DNA of 6,010 nt from Saprospiraceae bacterium (lineage in GTDB: Bacteria > Bacteroidota > Bacteroidia > Chitinophagales > Saprospiraceae): NCBI GenBank assembly GCA_027009605.1, contig JALVCY010000015.1, positions 1 through 6,010 on the forward strand, written 5' to 3'. Shown here in pieces: positions 1 through 5,444 of the stretch. The notes beneath the pieces were generated by a model, which was given only the letters and a program-made list of their open reading frames with translations, did no database searches and had not been told where the DNA came from. Made by a program: the position numbers and the translations under genes. Every line of letters starts with the position of its first letter. Positions within the stretch are counted from its first letter, which is position 1.

Positions 1-108
1 TGTGTTCACCCAAGTAACAGCGAACCTTGTGTTCACCCAAGTAACAGCGAACCTTGTGTTCACCCAAGTAACAGCAAACCTTGTGTTCGCCCAAATAACA
101 CCTAAACC
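1..108. repeat. Tandem array of a 27-nt unit (3 good copies plus 1 decayed), open at the left edge
   Basis: Units lie at 1-27, 28-54 and 55-81. The first two are identical, and the third differs at one base (A instead of G at position 76). A decayed fourth copy at 82-108 matches well over its first 19 or so bases and then runs into the last codons and stop codon of rpiB. Each unit begins TGTGTTCACCCAAG and ends AGCGAACCT. Inside each unit, GTTCAC and GCGAAC form a near dyad. In RNA copied from the minus strand (the rpiB direction) these arms pair over six bases with one G-U pair and a loop of about ten bases. On the plus strand one pair is mismatched. There are no spacers between units, so this is not a CRISPR array. 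The number of copies beyond the left edge is unknown. Function is unknown; a repeat-rich 3' untranslated region downstream of rpiB is the simplest reading. Confidence 0.9.
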
Positions 109-530
109 GGAATTTTCCGGACTCGACGTTCATGGCGTCCCCCTTCAAATGGCGTATTTAAAAAGGCACGCACCATTTCTTTGGCTAGATTTTCTGACAC
201 AAAACGAGCGGGAATGGCGATTACATTGGCATCATTATGTGCACGTGCCAATTCTGCGATTTCGATATTCCAACACAAAGCAGCTCGTATTTGCTGATGC
301 TTATTGGCGGTAATGGCGACGCCATTGCCACTTCCGCAAATCACAATGCCGAAATCTGCCGCATGGCTTTCTACATCATTAGCCACCGGATGAGCAAAAT
401 CCGGATAATCCACCGATGCTTCCGAGAAAGCCCCCCGATTCACCACTTCAATACCTGCGGCCTTCAGCATGGCGATTATAGCTGCTTTATGTTTAAAGCC
501 GGCATGGTCAGAACCTATTGATATTTTCAT
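102..530 (-). CDS. rpiB: Ribose-5-phosphate isomerase B
   Basis: This cytosolic enzyme interconverts ribose 5-phosphate and ribulose 5-phosphate in the non-oxidative pentose phosphate pathway. The 142-residue product is close to the usual RpiB/LacAB length of about 145-150. Visible family marks are the N-terminal 'KISIGSDHAG' with the phosphate/sugar-binding Asp8-His9, 'SVDYPDFAHPVA' at about 39-50, the active-site loop 'ICGSGNG' with the expected catalytic Cys65, and 'RAHNDANVIAIPARF' at 96-110 with the conserved His98 and Asn99. The ATG at 528-530 gives an intact N-terminus starting on the first beta strand; no strong Shine-Dalgarno precedes it, which is usual in Bacteroidota. A repeat element ends 15 bp upstream of this start, and the tandem array begins at the stop codon. 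The gene is codirectional with the large DUF2723 gene upstream (155-bp gap). Assignment to RpiB rather than the galactose-6-phosphate isomerase subunits LacA/LacB rests on the Cys-containing loop and the lack of lac context. Confidence 0.95.
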   Translation of the reverse strand: MKISIGSDHAGFKHKAAIIAMLKAAGIEVVNRGAFSEASVDYPDFAHPVANDVESHAADFGIVICGSGNGVAITANKHQQIRAALCWNIEIAELARAHNDANVIAIPARFVSENLAKEMVRAFLNTPFEGGRHERRVRKIPV

Positions 531-545
531 ATTACTTGATGATTT

Positions 546-602
546 GTAACTGTTTAGGCAACCACTATTTTTTGCCTTAAAATAGAAGCACCTAACAGTT
601 AC
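546..602. mobile_element. 57-bp inverted-repeat element (MITE-like, candidate)
   Basis: The left end reads GTAACTGTTTAGG (546-558). The right end CCTAACAGTTAC (591-602) is its reverse complement apart from one missing T. Inside, CTATTTT (565-571) pairs with AAAATAG (579-585), so nearly the whole element folds as a nested hairpin. The flanks GATGATTT (538-545) and GATGAATT (603-610) agree at 7 of 8 positions directly next to the ends, as a worn target-site duplication would. The same end sequences recur around 3822-3981. There is no coding capacity. No T-run follows the hairpin on the minus strand, so a standard intrinsic terminator for the DUF2723 gene is not supported. The inverted repeat is directly visible; the mobile nature is inference. 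Confidence 0.6.
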
Positions 603-685
603 GATGAATTTTGATACTCACAGGCCAATATGACGGCAATCGAAACCGCCGGTACTAGACCTAGCGAATTCAACGGCCTATCGCC

Positions 686-3600
686 CTATTTCAAAGGATT
701 ACCTTGCGGCCCCGAGCGTTGTGGCAAGTAAGGAGCAAACTCTTTTTTCAATTCATCAGAATAAGCCGTATCCCCTGCTTGTCGAACCATAGAAATCATA
801 TTGCTCATAATCGCTTCAGCCATCGCACGATCGTTATTATAGCTTGACCGAACGACGTTTGGACTAATGGATGTATAAAACCGCATCTCATCCAATACAT
901 TCTTCTCTAAAGTCTTGAAATAAGGCTTAGTCTTGGCGTATGCCCCCGCCTGCAAATACAAACTCAAAATCCGCATCGTATGATAATCGTAAGGAAAATT
1001 CATATCAGGAAAAGCCTTCATGTATATGTCAAGCAATTCGACAGCCTTATCTTTTTTACCTTGAGCAATGAAATCCTGCGCAGCCCGAATAATGATTTCT
1101 CTCTGAGATTGAATAGCAGCTCCATAACTGTGATCGACAAACAAATCCTTCTTGTCAAAATTACCCCACCAAAACTTTTTGACATTTTCTAGGACAATTT
1201 CCGGCGCGACACGCCCCCAGTAGGTCACCCCACCGACTCCACCGGGACCACCTTGAGATGGAGTCCTGATGGGTACAATTCTTTGCGTAAGCCCCTCCAA
1301 TTGTAAGTAGTCCTTGTACCAAGCGACCTTTTCATCTCTACACGTTACCGCAAAATAAATCGGACGCTCCCAAAGATTTGAAGCAATAATATCCAACACC
1401 GCTAGCTGATCCTTAATGATATAACCACCGGTTAATTTTATATCCATTCTAGGTGCAATCCGGGCAGTATCCTTAATATCCACTAAGCCCAAATCTAATA
1501 CTTTTTGTTTATTTATGGGTATAAACACTCTGCGAGTCGGAATATAAGACGGTACGGGTTCACCGGTTTGCTTGGGCAATGGATGCGATTCACCGGCAAA
1601 TTTCAGCGCCGCCAAAGCCGGCATGACCGGCCCATCCCCGTTCCGGACTGTCGGCGCAATGTACATGAGATTTCTCTTATAGTCTCGGTATGCTTCTTGC
1701 GGAATACTCATTTTAATCCTCGGCGATTCATTCACCTTGCGGCGAACCAAGTCAATATACCAATCTACCGCTATCAAGCTCAAGTTAATCACACGCACAT
1801 CTGTCCGTATATGTTCAATCTCTTGAGCATACCAAAGCGGATAAGTGTCATTATCCCCATAAGTAAAAACGATGGCATTTTTGGCGCAAGACTCTAAGAA
1901 ATTATGTGCATAATCCCGAGCCGCCTTAATATCCTTTCGACCCAAATCATCAAAATTTTGCGTCCCCATCAACACCGGTGCAGACAACACCAAAACAGTC
2001 GATAAGGCCGCCGGAGCAATCCCTTTCATGGATGTTTTTCGCGCAAGCGTATCAAAAATAGCCAACACACCCATACCGACCCACATCGCATAAGCAAAGA
2101 AGGAACCAATAAACACATAATCCCGTTCACGGGGCTCATTCGGCGGCTCATTAGCATAAATGACTAATCCCACGCCGGTAATCAAAAACAAAATAAGCAG
2201 AGCAGAAAAGTCCTTGGGGCGTCGGGCAAAATGAAAGAACAAACCCAATAGCCCAAAAATAAAAGGCAAAAAGTAATAGGTATTTCTGGCCTTATCATTC
2301 TTCATTTTCTCCGTAATCTCACTTTGCTTGTACCCCAAGTGCGCATTATCAATCAAATCGATACCGGAAATCCAGTTCCCGTCACTTTTATCCCAGTCAT
2401 AAAATCCTTGTGCCCCGTTTTGCTTCCCGACAAAGTTCCACATAAAATAGCGTCCATACATCCAAGCCATTTGATAGCGCCAAAAGAAACCAATATTATC
2501 CGCCATGGTCGGCTTGCCGTTATTGCCTGTCCATTTTTTGTATAAGGTGGGTCGCGGCTCATTAGCGTCATACATTCTAGGGAAGAATACCTTATCAGAA
2601 TTGCGATACTTGTACCCCATCTTCTTGTTCATCACGACATATTCCTTGCCATTCCAGCCATATCGATCTTCTTCTGTCGAAGCAATAGGTTTTTTGTCAT
2701 ACAAAGGCCCTTTCAATAGAGAGCGCTCACCATATTGCTCCCGATTCAAATAAGGCAGCAAGGTCATCGCATCGTTCGGATTGTTCATATTAATGGGTGG
2801 CTCCGCATTCGCCCGTACCACAATCACCCCATAAACCGAATAAGAAATCGCAATCAATGCAAAGGCAAACAATAAGTTATGCGCATTTGGGTGCCCCCGC
2901 TTGCGCGAATACCATAGCCCTGCACTTAACGTACCTGCAATAACCAAAATGGCCAGCACCAGCCCGGAGTGCCTTGGAAGGCCAAAGTCATTCACTAAGG
3001 GAATCTCAAAAAAGGCCCATAAATTCGGGATACCGGTAACAATAAACACCTGAATTGCCATAATCAATACCACCCCGATAACCATAGATATACCGGCACC
3101 TAAAATACCGCCTTTCGGATACTTTTTGAAGAAATACAACAAGGCAACCGCCGGAAAAACCAACAAACTCAACAAGTGGACTCCCAAAGACATGCCTGAA
3201 GCCACCAATGAAAAAATGAGCCACCTGTCGTTCTCCGGATCATCCGACAGCGCATACCATTTGACTGCCGCCCAAAACGTCATCGTTGTGAAAAAAGTGG
3301 ACATCGCATAAACTTCGCCTTCTACTGCCGAAAACCAAATAGAAGGCGCAAAGGCGGTCACCAATCCGGCTACGATACCCGCTCCGGCTACCGCCAAATT
3401 TTGACCGGCATCTAAAGTATTTTGACGACCGACTAAAGCCAAGCGTCCAAACTCCATCGTTGTTAAGGCCACAAACATCGCCGCAAAAGCGGTAAACATG
3501 CCCGAGCTCAAATTGACCATAAAGGCTACCATAGATGGATTGGTATCACCACCTAACAAGTGACCCAACAAGGCAAACATTCGCCCCACAATCATAAATA

Positions 3601-3766
3601 ACGGAGCGCCCGGCGGGTGTACCACTTCTAATTTATCTGCTCCGGTCAAAAACTCCCCACAATCCCACAAACTTCCCGTTCTTTCAACCGAAAAGAAGTA
3701 AACTATAAAGGAAATAGCAAATACAATCCACCCGGTTATCCGGGATGTACGTCTAAATGTACTCAT
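686..3766 (-). CDS. DUF2723 / TMEM260-like multispanning membrane protein, probable protein O-glycosyltransferase
   Basis: This 1026-residue inner-membrane protein is full length for Bacteroidota DUF2723 proteins. Roughly a dozen hydrophobic segments lie at about 11-28, 51-70, 82-104, 127-146, 182-212, 220-245, 265-285, 296-317, 496-514, 521-537, 549-573 and 584-600. Family signatures are 'SLWDCGEF' (32-39) with acidic residues in the first periplasmic loop, where PMT-type (GT-C fold) transferases keep their catalytic Asp/Glu; 'HPPGAPLF' (50-57); 'EPRERDYVF' (544-552); and 'YGDNDTYPLWYAQEIE' (636-651) followed by 'INLSLIAVDWY' (660-670) at the start of the soluble C-terminal part. The last 150 or so residues look helical and repeat-like (TPR-like), for example around 'KKDKAVELLDIYMKAFP'. 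Human TMEM260, a relative, is known to O-mannosylate proteins; the bacterial donor and target are not known to me, so transferase activity here is inference. The ATG at 3764-3766 is followed at once by a basic stretch (FRRTSR) and the first membrane helix, supporting this start. The upstream bases are A-rich on the coding strand, without a clear Shine-Dalgarno. Confidence 0.9.
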   Translation of the reverse strand: MSTFRRTSRITGWIVFAISFIVYFFSVERTGSLWDCGEFLTGADKLEVVHPPGAPLFMIVGRMFALLGHLLGGDTNPSMVAFMVNLSSGMFTAFAAMFVALTTMEFGRLALVGRQNTLDAGQNLAVAGAGIVAGLVTAFAPSIWFSAVEGEVYAMSTFFTTMTFWAAVKWYALSDDPENDRWLIFSLVASGMSLGVHLLSLLVFPAVALLYFFKKYPKGGILGAGISMVIGVVLIMAIQVFIVTGIPNLWAFFEIPLVNDFGLPRHSGLVLAILVIAGTLSAGLWYSRKRGHPNAHNLLFAFALIAISYSVYGVIVVRANAEPPINMNNPNDAMTLLPYLNREQYGERSLLKGPLYDKKPIASTEEDRYGWNGKEYVVMNKKMGYKYRNSDKVFFPRMYDANEPRPTLYKKWTGNNGKPTMADNIGFFWRYQMAWMYGRYFMWNFVGKQNGAQGFYDWDKSDGNWISGIDLIDNAHLGYKQSEITEKMKNDKARNTYYFLPFIFGLLGLFFHFARRPKDFSALLILFLITGVGLVIYANEPPNEPRERDYVFIGSFFAYAMWVGMGVLAIFDTLARKTSMKGIAPAALSTVLVLSAPVLMGTQNFDDLGRKDIKAARDYAHNFLESCAKNAIVFTYGDNDTYPLWYAQEIEHIRTDVRVINLSLIAVDWYIDLVRRKVNESPRIKMSIPQEAYRDYKRNLMYIAPTVRNGDGPVMPALAALKFAGESHPLPKQTGEPVPSYIPTRRVFIPINKQKVLDLGLVDIKDTARIAPRMDIKLTGGYIIKDQLAVLDIIASNLWERPIYFAVTCRDEKVAWYKDYLQLEGLTQRIVPIRTPSQGGPGGVGGVTYWGRVAPEIVLENVKKFWWGNFDKKDLFVDHSYGAAIQSQREIIIRAAQDFIAQGKKDKAVELLDIYMKAFPDMNFPYDYHTMRILSLYLQAGAYAKTKPYFKTLEKNVLDEMRFYTSISPNVVRSSYNNDRAMAEAIMSNMISMVRQAGDTAYSDELKKEFAPYLPQRSGPQGNPLK

Positions 3767-3821
3767 TTGGTTCTTTTTTTCGATGGCTCAAAGACCACCA
3801 ATACATTATATATAATTTCGT

Positions 3822-3981
3822 GTAACTGTTTAGCCCCCTCTATTTTGGTCAAAAAATGCCCTTTTTGCGCCTGTTTAGGCTAACTTTTTCTCACGTAGGG
3901 ACGCACATCCGTGCGTCCCTACGTCAACATACACAAAAAAGCCTATTTTCAACCTAAAAATTGGAGTACCCAAATAGTTAC
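3822..3981. mobile_element. 160-bp inverted-repeat element, larger relative of the one at 546-602 (MITE-like, candidate)
   Basis: The left end GTAACTGTTTAG (3822-3833) is identical to the left end of the 57-bp element and is followed after six bases by CTATTTT (3840-3846), as in that copy (seven bases). The right end AAATAGTTAC (3972-3981) is its inverted partner with one mismatch over ten bases. Read inward from the right, the next 28 or so bases also align with the right end of the 57-bp element, at 22 of 28 with one gap by eye. The outer flanks ATAATTTCGT (3812-3821) and ATAGTTTCAT (3982-3991) agree at 8 of 10, both differences being transitions, as expected of an old target duplication. 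The interior holds a further motif copy, CTGTTTAGGC (3871-3880), and a perfect palindrome at 3893-3924. There is no open reading frame, so movement would need a transposase supplied elsewhere. Confidence 0.55.
3893..3924. repeat. Perfect 14-bp palindrome with 4-nt loop
   Basis: ACGTAGGGACGCAC (3893-3906), loop ATCC, then the exact reverse complement (3911-3924). Wider, weaker pairing surrounds it: TAGGCT at 3876-3881 against AGCCTA at 3940-3945, plus T-run against A-run inside. Palindromes built on GTAGGGACGC / GCGTCCCTAC are, from memory, a common dispersed intergenic repeat type in bacteria. Here it lies between two divergently transcribed genes, so it cannot be the terminator of either. 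A dispersed repeat nested in the larger element, or a cruciform-forming spacer, is more likely. Confidence 0.85.
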
Positions 3982-4080
3982 ATAGTTTCATCTGTTCTTG
4001 AGCTCTAGCGCCTAGCGTCGTTTGCACAAAACAGGAAAAACCACGCAAAAGTAAGAAATAATAACTATATTTAAAAGCTA

Positions 4081-4112
4081 TTTTGCATTTGTACGTAATT
4101 CTTTAACGTTTG
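4081..4112 (+). promoter_or_regulatory. Candidate Bacteroidota-type promoter for the DUF4834-like / rluA-like pair
   Basis: TTTTG at 4081-4085 fits the -33 element (TTG core). After a 19-nt spacer, AACGTTTG at 4105-4112 matches the -7 consensus TAnnTTTG at all but the first base. Transcription would start at about 4117-4120, leaving a leader of about 35 nt before the ATG at 4155. An ATG at 4122 in the same frame would be almost leaderless, so the promoter also bears on the start choice. This is a sequence match only. Confidence 0.4.
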
Positions 4113-4154
4113 TCTCGTTGAATGCTTACCTTTGACCTGCCAAAACTGACTGTT

Positions 4155-4325
4155 ATGATTAAGCTAATCATCTATGGGATTCTTGGTGTAGTCATTTACA
4201 GAATGGTTTTTCTTCCTGCCAAAGAAGGCTACATCCAAGACTCAAAACCCCGTATCATCAAGAAAAAGGGAGACAAACCCACTCCTAAAAGCGGGGAATA
4301 TACCGACTATGAAGAAATTGACTAA
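4155..4325 (+). CDS. DUF4834-like small membrane-anchored protein
   Basis: The 56-residue product has one N-terminal hydrophobic segment (about residues 2-19, 'IKLIIYGILGVVIYRMVF') and then a charged, lysine-rich tail ending 'GEYTDYEEID'. This plan, a single membrane anchor, a basic linker and an acidic tail with Gly-Glu-Tyr-x-Asp-Tyr/Phe-Glu-Glu, matches what I know of the Bacteroidota DUF4834 family, whose function is unknown; the usual family member is somewhat longer. An in-frame ATG at 4122 would add 11 residues. I prefer 4155 because it puts the start right at the membrane segment and leaves a leader behind the candidate promoter. The last 17 nt overlap the start of the rluA-like gene in another frame, so the two are likely one operon with coupled translation. 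Orientation is probably N-terminus out, tail in the cytoplasm, from the positive charges after the helix. Confidence 0.7.
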   Translation: MIKLIIYGILGVVIYRMVFLPAKEGYIQDSKPRIIKKKGDKPTPKSGEYTDYEEID

Positions 4326-4962
4326 AGACCAAATCGTCTTTGAAGATGACCAAATGATTGTCATCAATAAACCCGCAGGCGTTTTATCCCAACCGGATGC
4401 CAAAGGAAATATGAATCTACTAAATCTAGTGGCTGAATACACCCAAAAACCGGCTTTTGTCGTCCACCGCATCGACCGACCGGCTAGCGGCTTGATTCTT
4501 TATGCCAAAACCCAACGGGGTGCCAACGAGCTTTCCGCCTTTTTTCGAAAGAAAAACATCCAAAAGGAATACCTCGCTCTCGTCGAAAAAAATGGACACT
4601 TAGCTCCCAAAGGCCGCTTGGAACACCTTCTGGAAAAAAATGGCAAAACCAATAAGTCTTATGTCTCTCCTGCCGGAAAAACAGCCGTCCTTGAATACGA
4701 AATTTTACAAACTTTAGATAACTATTACCTTGTCAAAGTCGATCTAAAAACCGGGCGCTTTCATCAAATCCGGGCACAATTTGGTGCCGAAGGCTTTCCT
4801 ATCAAAGGGGACAACAAGTACGGAGCCAAAAGAAACAATCGAAATCGCTCCATCCATCTACATGCTTGGAAAATTCAGCTGCCTTCCTATCCGATTTTTG
4901 TGGCGGACTTGCCTACTGATGACCCGCTTTGGAAAGTGGTGGACAAAAATTTGAACTCCTAG
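4309..4962 (+). CDS. RluA-family RNA pseudouridine synthase
   Basis: This cytosolic enzyme isomerises specific uridines of rRNA and/or tRNA to pseudouridine. The 217-residue product is the size of E. coli RluA (219), with no N-terminal S4 domain. Family motifs in order are 'VINKPAGVLSQP' (18-29), the catalytic motif 'HRIDRPASGLILYAKT' (53-68) with the invariant Asp56, 'KEYLALV' (86-92), 'LKTGRFHQIRAQF' (146-158), 'IKGDNKYG' (165-172) and 'IHLHAW' (182-187). Asp56, the Arg of 'HQIR' and the aromatic residue of the middle motif (Tyr88) are all present, so the enzyme should be active. The Pro-Ala in 'DRPASG', instead of Asp-Thr, is common in Bacteroidota members in my recollection. The target uridine cannot be told from sequence, so no symbol is given. 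The ATG at 4309 lies inside the upstream small gene; GGGGA at 4293-4297 is the only purine-rich site near it. The stop codon overlaps that of the convergent VOC gene. Confidence 0.93.
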   Translation: MKKLTKDQIVFEDDQMIVINKPAGVLSQPDAKGNMNLLNLVAEYTQKPAFVVHRIDRPASGLILYAKTQRGANELSAFFRKKNIQKEYLALVEKNGHLAPKGRLEHLLEKNGKTNKSYVSPAGKTAVLEYEILQTLDNYYLVKVDLKTGRFHQIRAQFGAEGFPIKGDNKYGAKRNNRNRSIHLHAWKIQLPSYPIFVADLPTDDPLWKVVDKNLNS

Positions 4963-5354
4963 TCGTCGGCAAGATTAGAGAAAATCTCCAACAAATTACC
5001 TTCCGGATCTCTAAAATGAGCCACCCTAATCCCCCAAGCAGTCATATCTTTGGGGCTCGTGATAAAATCAACAGATTTCTTTTTCAATTTCTGATACGTT
5101 TTGTCCACGCTATCGACTTCAATGACAATCGCAAACTTATCTTGGGGACTCGTGTCTCCGGTATTGTTTTTCCCTATGGCGGCATCCATCAGTTCCTCTT
5201 TAAAAATGGCCAATCCGGACGGCAACCCAATATCAAAACTGGCAAAAGCCGAATTTTGATCTCCCCAAGTACACTTTAATCCAAGCAATTCATGATAAAA
5301 CAAAAAGCTTTTTTCAAAATCGCTCACTAATAATCTGACATTATTTAATTTCAT
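4959..5354 (-). CDS. VOC-superfamily (glyoxalase / bleomycin-resistance fold) protein
   Basis: This 131-residue single-domain cytosolic protein belongs to the vicinal oxygen chelate fold. The first beta-alpha unit is 'LNNVRLLVSDFEKSFLFYHELLGL' in two parts (residues 3-14 and 15-26). The second half starts at 'FAIVIEVDSVDKTYQKL' (74-90) and ends in 'AHFRDPEGNLLEIFS' (112-126). Of the four usual metal-ligand positions, the last Glu (Glu123 in 'LLEIF') is present, but the first (His/Gln) is Asn5 and the third (His) appears to be a hydrophobic residue. This makes a metal-dependent glyoxalase I unlikely and a binding or sequestering role possible. Substrate unknown. I chose the ATG at 5352-5354, which begins with the conserved first strand; an in-frame ATG at 5379-5381 adds nine residues with no family resemblance. 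An AraC-type regulator lies 90 bp upstream on the same strand and may be cotranscribed or control it. The 3' end overlaps the rluA-like gene by four bases. Confidence 0.85.
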   Translation of the reverse strand: MKLNNVRLLVSDFEKSFLFYHELLGLKCTWGDQNSAFASFDIGLPSGLAIFKEELMDAAIGKNNTGDTSPQDKFAIVIEVDSVDKTYQKLKKKSVDFITSPKDMTAWGIRVAHFRDPEGNLLEIFSNLADD

Positions 5355-5444
5355 GATAATCTTTTTTGGATAGGCAATCATTCTCAGACAGCATCAAGCA
5401 TGGACAATGACACCAACCGGTGTTCTCAAATTCTAGGCACAAAA

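Larger units (their letters stand above)
3767..4154. other. Divergent intergenic region of 388 bp
   Basis: The region separates the leftward DUF2723 gene from the rightward DUF4834-like gene. From left to right it holds an AT-rich stretch containing TATATATAAT on both strands (about 3806-3816), the 160-bp inverted-repeat element at 3822-3981 with its central palindrome, a stretch of about 100 bp (3982-4080) in which I see only a short direct repeat (CTAGCG twice, 4005-4010 and 4012-4017), and a candidate promoter at 4081-4112. No convincing open reading frame, tRNA or riboswitch is visible. Both genes must draw their promoters from this stretch. For DUF2723, any promoter must lie in the 55 bp left of the repeat element or inside the element itself. 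Confidence 0.8.

Noticed and set aside
1..108. CRISPR array
   Set aside because: The repeats are directly joined with no spacers and the period is 27; no cas gene is present.
107..120. Hairpin CCGGAA/TTCCGG as rpiB terminator
   Set aside because: It lies within the last codons of rpiB, has a very small loop and is not followed by a T-run on the minus strand.
2..313. Plus-strand open frame of 103 codons beginning with a nine-residue repeat (FTQVTANLV three times)
   Set aside because: The repeat part is only the translation of the 27-nt array, and the rest runs antisense through rpiB, whose motifs are unmistakable. There is no support for a product.
1505..1897. Plus-strand open frame of 130 codons inside the DUF2723 gene
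   Set aside because: It is antisense to a fully conserved region of the DUF2723 protein (including the GDND and INLSL motifs) and shows no family features or start signals.
3806..3816. TATATATAAT as a -10 promoter element for the DUF2723 gene
   Set aside because: No partner at the right distance was found, and Bacteroidota promoters use a different -7 consensus. A simple AT-rich stretch explains it.
4122..4154. Upstream ATG as the start of the DUF4834-like protein
   Set aside because: It would lie about ten bases after the promoter-like -7 element and add 11 residues ahead of the membrane segment. It remains possible if the promoter call is wrong.
5409..5424. Small hairpin (ACACC, loop AACC, GGTGT) between the AraC and VOC genes
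   Set aside because: Only a five-base stem with no T-run after it on the minus strand; this is expected by chance. It could be an operator half-site, but there is no second copy to support that.
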